A stretch of 45,638 nt of DNA from Marinobacterium sp. (GCA_025800125.1 JAOXSF010000150.1:1-45638); one strand, 5' to 3'. Positions 1-8,436 are shown, numbered from the stretch's first letter. Numbers and translations are program-made. The notes: generated from the letters alone by a model not told the origin.

Positions 1-55
1 CAGGCACTGTATTGCCCGTTCGGCAATTCATTAAGCAAAAAACTGTTCAATTAAA

Positions 56-114
56 GGAGGCTTTCGCCTCCCGCGCTATCCTTCCCCGCACTGGAAGTAC
101 GGGGCTTGTCGCGC
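56..114 (+). mobile_element. IS200/IS605-like right-end / omega-RNA-like folded remnant
   Basis: Two nested hairpins are visible. GGAGGC (56-61) pairs with GCCTCC (66-71) around a TTTC loop. CCCCG (84-88) pairs with CGGGG (100-104), enclosed by GCGC (73-76) and GCGC (111-114). From memory of the family, this arrangement resembles the sequence that follows tnpB in IS605/IS1341-type elements, where it forms the right end and the omega RNA. No transposase gene is visible between here and the window edge, so this is either the tail of an element lying to the left or an orphan remnant. One base pair in the second stem (C89/A99) is broken, which suggests decay. A plain transcription terminator for an upstream gene is the alternative, but no T-run follows. 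Confidence 0.45.
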
Positions 115-264
115 ATTCTGGTCAGTTATTGCGCTCTGAACGACTTCCCCCTGCCCCGATACAAACAGGCTCACTGTAACCGCTGCTTAAGAGCCATTTA
201 CCTGCATACATCGCAATATTAGAATACTCTTATCTAAAGACGCATTTCATTAGAGTACAACACC

Positions 265-663
265 GTGACAACAAGCACTTCTGATACCGTACTGCCGGTG
301 ATGGCAACATCACCACTTCGTGCACTGCTACGGCGCTTTCCATTTTTGTGGTCTATTGCGGGTATTGTGATCACCTTGCCATTCTTTTTACTACAACCAG
401 CACCTGCTGGTATGCAGATTGATTTTCAGAACCACGCTCAGCAGATGGTCCAGGCAATTCAGCTTGATTTTGGCAATGCCGACAGTCAGTCAAGTATTCG
501 TATTTTACGTATTGCGCCGGGCGAAACACGAGCAGTACTGCTCAACCACCAACCCGGCATGGGGTTTAATGTAAAAGTCAGCTACGCCGATGGCAGCCAG
601 CAGGAGTTTTGCGCCCTGAAAGGCGACAGCGAGTGGCACCGGGTACTGCCTTTGAAAATCTAA
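265..663 (+). CDS. Small membrane-anchored protein of unknown function
   Basis: This 132-residue protein has a basic N-terminus (residues about 18-25, LRALLRRF) and one clear hydrophobic segment at about 27-46. A soluble, probably periplasmic, domain of about 85 residues follows. The charge pattern fits an N-in, C-out single-pass anchor. I do not recognise a family. The domain ends in a beta-rich stretch (VKVSYADGSQQEF) with one cysteine. The GTG at 265 has no strong ribosome binding site. An ATG at 301 would shorten the protein by 12 residues and keep the membrane segment. The stop codon lies inside a 17-bp tandem repeat. The neighbour is convergent (phoD-like, minus strand). Confidence 0.6.
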   Translation: MTTSTSDTVLPVMATSPLRALLRRFPFLWSIAGIVITLPFFLLQPAPAGMQIDFQNHAQQMVQAIQLDFGNADSQSSIRILRIAPGETRAVLLNHQPGMGFNVKVSYADGSQQEFCALKGDSEWHRVLPLKI

Positions 664-715
664 CGCTTTTGAAAATCTCACGCCTTTGAAAATCCAGCGA
701 CGTTAAAAATCTAGC
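648..715 (+). repeat. 17-bp tandem repeat, four diverged copies
   Basis: Copies start at 648, 665, 682 and 699, each 17 bp. The first three share the core CTTTGAAAATC or a one-base variant, and the fourth is more diverged. The array straddles the stop codon (661-663) of the small membrane protein gene and fills the gap to the convergent phoD-like gene. Confidence 0.8.
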
Positions 716-759
716 GCTAACGGGCATCCAGCAGCGAACACCACTGCGGTGATACCAGA

Positions 760-2760
760 TCAATCCTGTGATTTCGTCTCGCCGCCAAGACGGTGACGCT
801 GCAATAACCGCTTGCCTCGAACAAACTCCACATTTCGCCCATCCGCCTGTAGCACTTTAATCTCTGTCGGACGGCCTTCACTGTCCAGCTTCACCTGACC
901 GATACCGCTGGCATTACTGAGCCGGGTGTGTTCCTGACCATCCGGCTTACGCGCACGTACTTTCAGACGGCGACGGCGTGTCAACCAGTTAAGGGGGGAG
1001 CTACTGCTGAACAGGGCAATATTGGCCCGATCAAACACTTTCAATAATCGGTGGGGAAACTCGTTTTTAAAACCACTGCAAGTAATCTGCCAGATGTTGG
1101 GGCTGCTTTTACGGCTACGCAGGCGTATATCGTAGGCAAAGGAGTAATGCACATCGCCAGACAGCACAATAAAGTTTTGCGGGGTGCGCGCATGCTGGAA
1201 AATATTGAGAATCACATTGGCTGAGCCAGGATGCGCCATCCAGTTTTCAGCATCGACGGTCAAGGCATAGCCACACCAGGTAAAGACACGCTGTACAATT
1301 TCTATCAGCTTTACACCAAAAATGGGCGCTGGTGATACTAGAATTACCGCATCCTCATTGATCAGCTCCTGCTGAAGATCACTCAGTGATTCCCAGTCCA
1401 TCAGCCCTGATGGCCGACCCGCACTACTTTCAGAACGCCACCGGTGTGTGCGGGTATCCAGCACCACAACACGGGGCTGGGTATCCAGACTGTAGTGCCA
1501 CTGATCATAGTGCAGTACCTGATCCACCAGCACATTATGGTGTTCATGATCAGGTTGACGGAAATACCCCAGCGCCTGCTGCATAAAAGTGTTATCAAAA
1601 CGTTCTGGAGCGTTACCCCAGCCCTGACAGAGCCAATAACCGATCATGGCATTACCGATAATCCGTTTGGAGAACGGGTGACCATAGGCGGTTTCTTCCC
1701 AGCCTCGAGTGAGATTCCAGTCATCGGTTACATCATGGTCATCAAAGATCATATAAGACGGCAGATGCGCCAGCAGCCGTTGCACCTGAGGTAAACCCGC
1801 AGCAAAATCACTGATGTGCTGCTGTTCTGCCAGATAGAGCTCCATTTGTTCATCCGGCACCCTTTTCAGCCCATCTTCCAGCTTTATCTCTGCCCATAAC
1901 TGTGGCGACCAGACCAGCAGATACATTGCCAGCACTTCGGCCAGCGTAATCAGATGATTATCAGCATTGTCACTGGTGAAAATCGGTTTGCGCGCTCCGG
2001 CAAAGAAGCGGTCAGCCAGTGCTGCACTGGCACGGTCATGGGGCAAGAGCTCCATACGCCGATAATAACTGTCCGGGCTCTGGTACAGCGCCTGGCTATC
2101 GTTCACAACAGCACCTTCCAGCTGTTCTGGCCAAAGCCCCAGCCGTTCAATCACCTGATGCACGGCGTACAACATCGGCCCAGCCACATCATCTGCGTAG
2201 ATCTGGTCTCCACTCATCAACAACATATCGGGCCGGGTATCAGCCTGACGCGCGGTAGCAGCCTGCAATTCGCAATCTGCGCGTACAAGCGCATCTTCTG
2301 ATGGATAGTGAGGTTTACGGCAGGAACCGTGTAGCAAGTGGCTAAGACGGGTATTACAGACAAAACTGGGGCTACTCTCGCCTTCATACACCAGCCAGGG
2401 CATCAACTCGGCCAGGTTCTGCTCACTTTGCTCTGATTGTTCCTGCTCAGACATGACATGAAAGTCATAATGCAAAACCTGTTGTTCAGGCAATGGCTGT
2501 TCAAAGGGTAAAATAATCAGACAGACCCAGGCATGTTCGCCAATCTGCACCCAGTTACAATACTGGCCATCCAGTATGCGTTCATCCAGCAGTTGATGGC
2601 CCTGGCGCAACGTGAAGCGCAGTTGCAAAGGCGAGCGGCATACCAGCCAGAAAATAGCCTGACGGGGCGTTAACCGACGTAACACCGGGCCCGCCAGAAT
2701 AGCAGGTAAAGAAAATTCAGATACACTCTGTACGCGCTGTGATTGTTCTACCTGAGACAC
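760..2760 (-). CDS. PhoD-like metallophosphatase
   Basis: This 666-residue protein of the PhoD-like metallophosphatase family is predicted to cleave phosphomono- or diesters using a metal centre. The visible metal-binding motifs are LLMSGDQIYADD (about residues 180-191), MIFDDHDVTDDWN (about 336-348) and LSGDVHYSF (about 563-571). The length and the long N-terminal beta domain match cytoplasmic PhoD-like proteins. No signal peptide or Tat motif is visible, so it differs from the secreted PhoD of Bacillus. The start is GTG at 2760, with AAGGA about 11 bases upstream. The gene faces the small membrane protein gene and lies downstream of the lrp-like gene on the same strand, with a 162-bp gap. 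The substrate cannot be told from the sequence. Confidence 0.85.
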   Translation of the reverse strand: MSQVEQSQRVQSVSEFSLPAILAGPVLRRLTPRQAIFWLVCRSPLQLRFTLRQGHQLLDERILDGQYCNWVQIGEHAWVCLIILPFEQPLPEQQVLHYDFHVMSEQEQSEQSEQNLAELMPWLVYEGESSPSFVCNTRLSHLLHGSCRKPHYPSEDALVRADCELQAATARQADTRPDMLLMSGDQIYADDVAGPMLYAVHQVIERLGLWPEQLEGAVVNDSQALYQSPDSYYRRMELLPHDRASAALADRFFAGARKPIFTSDNADNHLITLAEVLAMYLLVWSPQLWAEIKLEDGLKRVPDEQMELYLAEQQHISDFAAGLPQVQRLLAHLPSYMIFDDHDVTDDWNLTRGWEETAYGHPFSKRIIGNAMIGYWLCQGWGNAPERFDNTFMQQALGYFRQPDHEHHNVLVDQVLHYDQWHYSLDTQPRVVVLDTRTHRWRSESSAGRPSGLMDWESLSDLQQELINEDAVILVSPAPIFGVKLIEIVQRVFTWCGYALTVDAENWMAHPGSANVILNIFQHARTPQNFIVLSGDVHYSFAYDIRLRSRKSSPNIWQITCSGFKNEFPHRLLKVFDRANIALFSSSSPLNWLTRRRRLKVRARKPDGQEHTRLSNASGIGQVKLDSEGRPTEIKVLQADGRNVEFVRGKRLLQRHRLGGETKSQD

Positions 2761-2892
2761 CTGTATATCAATCCTTTACTGTGGCCTGAACGGCCAGTCT
2801 GAACATGACTGGCTGAACCCCCGATGAGTGGGGCCGGCATTTATAAGGGCTTTATCGCAGGAACGGCAAAGCTCAAAGTACACGGGTTGCTG

Positions 2893-2934
2893 ATCAAGCA
2901 CTGGTTACTGGTCAAGCACTGGTTACTGGTCAAG
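2893..2934. repeat. 18-bp tandem repeat at the 3' end of the Lrp-like gene
   Basis: Two almost identical 18-bp units (2893-2910 and 2911-2928, unit RTCAAGCACTGGTTACTG) are followed by a 6-bp partial third copy. The repeat includes the stop codon of the Lrp/AsnC gene at 2923-2925. Confidence 0.8.
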
Positions 2935-3399
2935 TAATGCTTCCAGCGGATAACCACGAAATGGCTTACCTTCTGTCAACACCACATGGCTACTGATATT
3001 GACCATACCAGGTATCACATCCAGCAGGCGATCATTGATCTCGTTATACCGTGCCATATCCGGTGCAACGATTCGCATGTACATATCAAACATACCGCTG
3101 ACGGTATAGCACTCCACAACTTCCGGAATCGCTTCGGCTTCTGCCTGGAAAGCGCGGAAAGCGTCTGTACTCTGATCTTTGAGGCTGACCGTTGCAATGA
3201 CTGTCACACTCCGGCAAAGCCTTGTCAGGTTGACAACGCCAAGGTAAGGGCCAATCAGCTGTTGTTCTTCCAGTTTGCGCACCCGGTTCAGGCAGGAGCT
3301 GGGGGATAAACCGACGCGCTCTGCCAATTGCTGATTGGTGATGCGTGCTTCCTGCTGCAGGATCGAAAGAATATTTCGGTTGATACGGTCAAGTTGCAT
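2923..3399 (-). CDS. Lrp/AsnC-family transcriptional regulator
   Basis: This 158-residue regulator has the typical size and order of the family. An N-terminal helix-turn-helix (about residues 3-52, with NQQLAERVGLSPSSCLNRVRKLE) is followed by a RAM ligand-binding domain (about 65-148, with VVECYTVSGMFDMYMRIVAPDM). Such proteins form dimers to octamers and sense amino acids. The gene is divergent from astA across 484 bp. By context it is a candidate regulator of arginine catabolism, but this is inference. The ATG start is preceded by a weak GGTGGA. The C-terminal codons and stop lie in an 18-bp duplication. Confidence 0.9.
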   Translation of the reverse strand: MQLDRINRNILSILQQEARITNQQLAERVGLSPSSCLNRVRKLEEQQLIGPYLGVVNLTRLCRSVTVIATVSLKDQSTDAFRAFQAEAEAIPEVVECYTVSGMFDMYMRIVAPDMARYNEINDRLLDVIPGMVNISSHVVLTEGKPFRGYPLEALLDQ

Positions 3400-3883
3400 T
3401 CAGAGTTCCACCGGAAACATACAGCGATTAGAGAATAAAGATTGATACAGGAAGGTTTGCCATAACTCTGCATGAAAAGCTGTCAGCTACTGGCAACTCC
3501 CGCCAACATTACTAAGCGGCGTAGTCTGACGGCTCCCAGGGCCTCTGGCAAGGAAATACGAATAATATTCTGTTTCAACCTGAACGGAACAGATTTTCCT
3601 GGAAAATCGACCAAAATCAGACAACTCATTCGGTGCAACTGACGCTAGACTTTCAATTGTCGAACCTGACATCCGCCATCGGCCAGAGCACCCAGGTACA
3701 ACCTCTGCAAACAGGTTCTCAGTAAAGGCTCTTAACAAAAGACCTTTAATAAAAGACTCTGAATAAAGGCTCTTGATACATAAGGCGAGCACATGAAAGT
3801 GGTCTACCCGGCGTCCCCGGAATACCTCACCATTCAGAGAGCCTTTTATAAAAAAGAGTCGCTATAAAAACCAGAAAAGAGAG
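3400..3883. other. Divergent intergenic region between the lrp-like gene and astA
   Basis: The 484 bp contain no convincing gene; the open frames seen here lack family similarity and ribosome binding sites. The part nearest astA holds a run of imperfect 13-14-bp direct repeats (3723-3775). Promoters for both genes must lie here, but I cannot place them with confidence. Confidence 0.6.
3723..3775. repeat. Imperfect 13-14-bp direct repeats upstream of astA
   Basis: Four consecutive units of the type AAAGGCTCTTAAC / AAAAGACCTTTAAT / AAAAGACTCTGAAT / AAAGGCTCTTGAT can be lined up. They lie about 110 bp upstream of the astA start. They may be binding sites for a regulator such as the divergent Lrp-like protein, or a decayed tandem duplication. 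Confidence 0.6.
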
Positions 3884-4990
3884 ATGGATTCCATGCTGCT
3901 AATTCGCCCCTGCAAAACGAGTGACCTCGATGACCTGATGGCGATCTCCCATGCTGTCGGTGATGGTATGACTTCAATGCCCGCGTGTGAAAACGCATGG
4001 CGGGAAAAAATTGCTGCCTCTGAACGTGCTTTTTCAGACCCAGGCAAAGCAGATGATGTCAGCACCTGGTTTATGGTACTGGAAGATCACGAAAGTGGCC
4101 GTGTTGTCGGCACTACCGCAATTTACACCGGAATTGGGCTGGATAAACCATTTTACTCTTACAAGATTTCAACACTGGTCAGCCGCTCGCATGATCTGGG
4201 CACCACTCGGCATGTCAAAGTACTGAGCATGGTGAACGATTACACCGGCGCAACTGAAATTGGCTCACTTTTCTTGCTGCCAGAATACCGTAAGCCTGGT
4301 CTGGGACAGTTTCTGTCACGTGCCCGCTATATGACACTGGCCGACTTTCCCGAGCGCTTTGGCGATACCGTCATGGCAGAGCTTCGTGGCTGGCAGAATG
4401 AACAGGGCCGCTCTCCACTGTGGGACCACCTGGGCAGTACATTTTTTGGCATCGACTTCCAGCATGCAGTGAATACCACCGCGCTTAAAGGTACTCAGTT
4501 TATCTCAGACCTGATGCCCAAATACCCAATCTATATTGACCTGCTACCTCAGGCCGCCCGTGACGTCATTGGTAAGCCCCACGACTCTTCAGCACCCGCA
4601 CTGAACATGCTGAAAAAAGAGGGCTTTCAGTTTACCGGGTATGTCGATCTGTTCGATGGCGGCCCGTCGGTACAGGTGGCAACACAGGAAATTCACACCG
4701 TGCGTGATAGTCATTGCGGCCGCTGTATCGCTGGTGATATACCTGCTAACGCCCCGCTATATATGGTCAGTAACGGCCAACTGGAAAACTACAAAGTTGC
4801 GCTGGTTGCAGGCCAGCTAAATACTCAGGGAGAACTGGTCATCAGTCACAAAGATGCAGACATTCTATGCCTGAACACCACCAGCCCTTGTAACACTTGT
4901 AACACTTGTAACAACAGCAGCGACAACAGCACCATGCGCTATATAGAGTTTCGCCCAGCACAGGCTCGCCAGGCGAGCGTTGCAGCCTGA
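3884..4990 (+). CDS. astA: Arginine N-succinyltransferase
   Basis: AstA transfers succinyl from succinyl-CoA to arginine, the first step of the arginine succinyltransferase (AST) degradation pathway. The 368-residue protein carries the family signature across its length: LLIRPCKTSDL at the N-terminus, the GNAT-like core EIGSLFLLPEYRKPGLGQFLSRARYM (about 125-150), and MPKYPIYIDLLP and KEGFQFTGYVDLFDGGP in the second half. The start may be ATG 3884 or ATG 3893. The second gives the usual MLLIRP start and puts the AGAGAG stretch at a better distance. The other ast genes are not in this window. An unusual Cys/Asn-rich insert (about residues 336-344) sits near the C-terminus, caused by a 9-bp tandem repeat. 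The gene ends at a bidirectional hairpin. Confidence 0.93.
   Translation: MDSMLLIRPCKTSDLDDLMAISHAVGDGMTSMPACENAWREKIAASERAFSDPGKADDVSTWFMVLEDHESGRVVGTTAIYTGIGLDKPFYSYKISTLVSRSHDLGTTRHVKVLSMVNDYTGATEIGSLFLLPEYRKPGLGQFLSRARYMTLADFPERFGDTVMAELRGWQNEQGRSPLWDHLGSTFFGIDFQHAVNTTALKGTQFISDLMPKYPIYIDLLPQAARDVIGKPHDSSAPALNMLKKEGFQFTGYVDLFDGGPSVQVATQEIHTVRDSHCGRCIAGDIPANAPLYMVSNGQLENYKVALVAGQLNTQGELVISHKDADILCLNTTSPCNTCNTCNNSSDNSTMRYIEFRPAQARQASVAA
4888..4914 (+). repeat. 9-bp tandem repeat inside astA
   Basis: Three units of TTGTAACAC/TTGTAACAC/TTGTAACAA keep the reading frame and encode the pattern CNTCNTCNN near the AstA C-terminus. A Ser/Asn-rich stretch follows. Confidence 0.9.
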
Positions 4991-5015
4991 TTGGTCTGAT
5001 ATATTTGCTCATCTT

Positions 5016-5037
5016 GCCCCGCGTAGTGCGGGGCTTT
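5016..5037 (+). terminator. Terminator between astA and the convergent pentapeptide gene
   Basis: GCCCCGC (5016-5022) pairs with GCGGGGC (5028-5034) around GTAGT, followed by TTT. It lies 26 bp after the astA stop and just before the end of the convergent gene, so it could serve both. Confidence 0.8.
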
Positions 5038-5041
5038 GCCT

Positions 5042-5317
5042 TCAGCTTGCCGTATCCTCAGCATTCACATCAGTATGGTGTGCATGCCATAACGCCAGCA
5101 TATCTTTTACAGATACACCATCAATCGTCATCCCCTCAATACTCTTAGGGTTACGAATTTCTGCACCGACCAGGTACATATTTTCCATCACGACATGACT
5201 CATATTGACGTTACTGAACTGCGCGTGGCCAAGGTTTATATTGCTAAAACGGGTTTCTGCAAAATTTACATCATCAAAATCTGATTGACGCATATCTGCA
5301 TTATTCAACCGGATCAT
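5042..5317 (-). CDS. Short pentapeptide-repeat protein
   Basis: The 91-residue protein shows about nine to ten consecutive A(D/N)LXX-type pentapeptides in residues 4-54, for example LNNADM, SDFDDVNF, TRFSNINL, AQFSNVNM. These should form a short right-handed quadrilateral beta-helix. The C-terminal 35 residues are not repetitive. There is no signal peptide, so it is probably cytoplasmic. Longer relatives include DNA-gyrase-protecting Qnr proteins (about 215 residues); this one is too short for that comparison to give a function. It is convergent with astA. Confidence 0.75.
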   Translation of the reverse strand: MIRLNNADMRQSDFDDVNFAETRFSNINLGHAQFSNVNMSHVVMENMYLVGAEIRNPKSIEGMTIDGVSVKDMLALWHAHHTDVNAEDTAS

Positions 5318-5364
5318 AACGCCTCCATCTGCTTCCTTATCAGTGCTGGTTACAGCATAACCCG

Positions 5365-5775
5365 CTATTTCAGTTCTGGACGAATCGCATCAATCAGAGT
5401 CTGTTCGCCTTCTTGCAGGTAAATCTGCTCTTGCAGATCAACAGCCCAGGCTTCCTGCGTCGCAACCTTTTCCAGCATTACCACCGCCAGCGCTTTCACT
5501 ACAGGCACTTCAGACCAGATCGCGCCATTCAGACAACGCCAGTGATTACTGTCTCGCCGCTTCGGCTGATTAATCTGCTCCTGACAGGTTTCACAAAACA
5601 TGGCGCAGCGGTCAAAATCTGGTTCTGAAGGAACCGGTGGCACTTCAAAAATACTCAGTGGCACACCACTCTCGGCGCACATCTCACACTGCGCACCACA
5701 ACGGCGTACCAGATCCTTACCAAACAGAGACAGCTCCTGCTGTCGTGCCTGATGTTTATCACGTCCTTTAGCCAT
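5365..5775 (-). CDS. PhnA-like zinc-ribbon protein
   Basis: The 136-residue protein resembles the PhnA family seen in Vibrio and Shewanella. It has two CxxC pairs, CEMC (about residues 31-34) and CETC (about 61-64), which fit a zinc ribbon. A conserved-looking block NHWRCLNGAIWSEVPVVKALA follows, then WAVDLQEQIYL. Despite the name, PhnA proteins of this type are not shown to break phosphonates generally. The start at 5775 was chosen because AAAGGAG precedes it by about nine bases. A longer frame reaching 5826 has a hydrophobic leader but no such site. It is followed 47 bp later by the pentapeptide gene on the same strand. Confidence 0.75.
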   Translation of the reverse strand: MAKGRDKHQARQQELSLFGKDLVRRCGAQCEMCAESGVPLSIFEVPPVPSEPDFDRCAMFCETCQEQINQPKRRDSNHWRCLNGAIWSEVPVVKALAVVMLEKVATQEAWAVDLQEQIYLQEGEQTLIDAIRPELK

Positions 5776-5838
5776 AGGTCTGGCTCCTTTCAATAAGAAG
5801 AAACTGACAGAAAGCGTCAGCATCAAAGATGCGCAAGC

Positions 5839-6870
5839 TTAACCAGAATTACGGCCTGTTGCAGCCCTGTAAGCACGACGACAAAACATAGCACAACTTG
5901 TTACTGCCTCAGCGAAGGGGTATAGATAAAGACGTCCCAGTTGCTGCTCCCCGGGACGCTCCTGCTTTGAAAGGCCAAACCTGAGTGTATGTTCAGGCTC
6001 AGACAGATGCAGACTTCCCCCAAGCCAGTCCCAGACCGCCAGCACCGCGCCAAAGTTACGATCATAATGGCGTGGCTCAACCGAATGGTGTATCTGGTGC
6101 TGCGCCGGGGAAATCAGTAAGTGCTCAAGCCAACGCCAATAGTGAATGGGAACATGTGAGTGTCGAAGGTTAGAACCTGTGACATTAAACAAAAACACCA
6201 GAACATTAACACCCAGTACCGTATAGAGATCGACCTGATCACCAAAGAAAAACCGAAAGAGCCCGATCATCAATCCCTGCACAAACACCGCACGTAATGA
6301 AAACAATACACCCTCCACCGGATGTGTACGCAGTACGGTTAATGGCGTTAAGGTACGGGCACTATGGTGCATTTTGTGAAAGGCCCATAGTATCGGTAGC
6401 TGATGCAGCAAACGGTGCAAAAAATAACGTGAGAAGTCATCCAGCAGGAACAAGCACAACGTAAACAGACTAATCACTGCCCAGTCCGGTAGCAACACTC
6501 CAGCCCGAGGCGGAAAACCCCAATATTCGAACAACTGCAAATACAACCAGGTGGCCACAGCCAACTGACTTAGTAACAAAGGTGACAGCAGCACAAGCAA
6601 CGCACGATTGATCAAAACAATCCCATAATCCGCGCGCGCAGACGACGACCACCAGATATTTCGTCCCAGACACTCACGCATTGTCCGGACCGTTGATTGC
6701 CCATGGTAACGCAACCACAACCAGGCAATCAGAAAAGCCAGCAATATGTAGCCAATAAACAGACGCTTGCGGGGACTACTGAATGTTTCGACCATCCCGG
6801 TTTGATAGTCAGACAGAAAAACGACCAGAGAAGAGAAAGACTCCACACCACACCTCACATACCGCTGCAT
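5839..6870 (-). CDS. Sterol desaturase / fatty acid hydroxylase-family membrane enzyme
   Basis: This 343-residue integral membrane protein carries the three histidine clusters of the di-iron fatty acid hydroxylase superfamily: HRLLH (about residue 152), HKMHHS (about 165) and HQIHHS (about 257). Hydrophobic helices are visible around 37-53, 85-112, 127-143 and 213-230. The enzyme should use O2 and a non-heme di-iron centre to hydroxylate or desaturate a lipid; the substrate is unknown. The ATG at 6870 has AAGGTG about eight bases upstream. The C-terminus ends in a basic tail. The terminator of the DUF4856 gene upstream separates the two. Confidence 0.85.
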   Translation of the reverse strand: MQRYVRCGVESFSSLVVFLSDYQTGMVETFSSPRKRLFIGYILLAFLIAWLWLRYHGQSTVRTMRECLGRNIWWSSSARADYGIVLINRALLVLLSPLLLSQLAVATWLYLQLFEYWGFPPRAGVLLPDWAVISLFTLCLFLLDDFSRYFLHRLLHQLPILWAFHKMHHSARTLTPLTVLRTHPVEGVLFSLRAVFVQGLMIGLFRFFFGDQVDLYTVLGVNVLVFLFNVTGSNLRHSHVPIHYWRWLEHLLISPAQHQIHHSVEPRHYDRNFGAVLAVWDWLGGSLHLSEPEHTLRFGLSKQERPGEQQLGRLYLYPFAEAVTSCAMFCRRAYRAATGRNSG

Positions 6871-6894
6871 GTTAAGAACACCTTAAAAACACAA

Positions 6895-6917
6895 AAGCCA
6901 GCCGTTCACAGGCTGGC
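6895..6917 (-). terminator. Terminator downstream of the DUF4856 gene
   Basis: GCCAGCC (6897-6903) pairs with GGCTGGC (6911-6917). On the minus strand the stem is followed by a T-rich run (TTTTGTGTTTTT). It lies about 107 bp after the stop of the DUF4856 gene. Confidence 0.75.
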
Positions 6918-7023
6918 CTTTGTTTCTTCAGAGCGAGGTGTTTTGCTATGCACAACGCTACTTGCAACAAGCACGCTTAAAACAAACGTACCTGCTGTGA
7001 CTAATCGTCGATACGATCAATAA

Positions 7024-8436
7024 TCAATCATTCTCTGCATTAGCAGCTTCATCACCCAGCTTTTCAACCAATGCACTCATACCTGCCAGCACATCTTTGT
7101 TACGCGCCGTAACGTCGTACTCATCAACCATCAGCTTCTGCACTTTCAACATCTGGAGCATGTACTCAGTCATAGAAACTGAAGCAGACTGGATATATTT
7201 ACCGTTCACATCAATACCAGACACCTGGGTGTTACCCAGCAGAACGGGGCCAAAACCAATCAGGCGATTCAGTTGAACACCCGTGGCGCCCAGATCTTTA
7301 CCCCCCATCTGCAACGCCATAGCGAAACCTTTCAACTCACCCCAGTGCTTGGCATAAGTACGGTACAATTTGCTGATGTCACCATCGTTTTCCAGCGCAG
7401 CAGTGATTTTTTCCAGGTCTTTATAGGTAGAACCCGCGTATTTAAAGACTGCCTCGGCAATCACCTTTTCCCAGTTGCCAGCAATAACGTTGGCATAGCT
7501 CTTCAACGTGTTACGCTGAGCATCGGTAAGTGCCTGACCATCGGCATCTGCCAGCAACTGACGACCATCAAAAAACGCCTGTGTAATGGTGTGCAGGTAC
7601 TGAGTCTTACCACCTTTATCGAAGCCCGCCGCGTAATACGCATGGGCAAAGGCCATTTCATTATACAAACTTACTTTGCCATCACCGTTTGCATCTGCCA
7701 GCTTGAAGGCTTCAGGTTTACGCTTGGCAATGTTGTAAACCTGTTCTGCTGTCAGGTCCAGCGTATGTGCAGGTGCACCGAAGTAGCCAAAAGCCTCATC
7801 CCACACATGCTCTTTGCCGGTGTAAGGCTTACCATCTTTATAGGCTTTATTATTGGGCTTGGTACCTGCGTCCAGTTTTTCATCCAGGTAATTATCAACC
7901 GCCTGGTTGTAAAACACTGCCCCCATAGCAAACTTTGAGATCAACTGCGCATAGTCCAGGCCATTCACAGCATCGTAGCCTTTATTGGCAGCAGAAGCTT
8001 TATCTACCATGAATGCCAGCACTTCTGCACCGGTCATGTTACCAGGCCAGCTGGTAACCGCGCCTTTGTAAGCTTTGCCTGCCAGGTTTTTGCTGCCAGA
8101 CAGCTGATCAACTTCGCTCTCAGCAACGACGAATGAACCTTTAGAACCCGGTGCCAGAATTGAGCGCCCTGCATCTTTACCACTGAAGTACGCCAGCATC
8201 TGTGCTTTCAGCTCAGGATTGGCTGCGCCATTTCCCTGCTTTGCCAGTTTTTTCAATGAAGTATGAAGTACATGACGTGCCATCTGGCCGCCATAAGAAA
8301 CAGAGTGGGTAGCCTTACCACTGTAATCCTTTACAGTTACCGGGAAATCTGCGTAAACATCACCTGCATGAGCTGCCATTGACGCAGAGCCCATCGCAGC
8401 AACTGTCAGTGCCATTACAATCTTTTTCAGCTTCAC
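7024..8436 (-). CDS. Secreted DUF4856-type protein
   Basis: The 470-residue protein has a Sec signal peptide with cleavage likely after AHA (residue 24). It has no lipobox, so it is probably periplasmic. The block VWDEAFGYFGAPAH (about 212-225) is what I associate with DUF4856 proteins. A DANGDGKVSLYNE stretch (about 247-259) fits an EF-hand calcium loop. Relatives often sit near imelysin-type iron proteins, but no such gene is present here. The start is GTG with GAGG eight bases upstream. A weak Fur-like site lies about 100 bp upstream. The molecular function is unknown. Confidence 0.7.
   Translation of the reverse strand: MKLKKIVMALTVAAMGSASMAAHAGDVYADFPVTVKDYSGKATHSVSYGGQMARHVLHTSLKKLAKQGNGAANPELKAQMLAYFSGKDAGRSILAPGSKGSFVVAESEVDQLSGSKNLAGKAYKGAVTSWPGNMTGAEVLAFMVDKASAANKGYDAVNGLDYAQLISKFAMGAVFYNQAVDNYLDEKLDAGTKPNNKAYKDGKPYTGKEHVWDEAFGYFGAPAHTLDLTAEQVYNIAKRKPEAFKLADANGDGKVSLYNEMAFAHAYYAAGFDKGGKTQYLHTITQAFFDGRQLLADADGQALTDAQRNTLKSYANVIAGNWEKVIAEAVFKYAGSTYKDLEKITAALENDGDISKLYRTYAKHWGELKGFAMALQMGGKDLGATGVQLNRLIGFGPVLLGNTQVSGIDVNGKYIQSASVSMTEYMLQMLKVQKLMVDEYDVTARNKDVLAGMSALVEKLGDEAANAEND

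Noticed and set aside
3487-3792. 101-codon minus-strand frame upstream of the Lrp-like gene
   Set aside because: It overlaps the repeat-containing promoter region, has no ribosome binding site, and its sequence shows no domain-like pattern.
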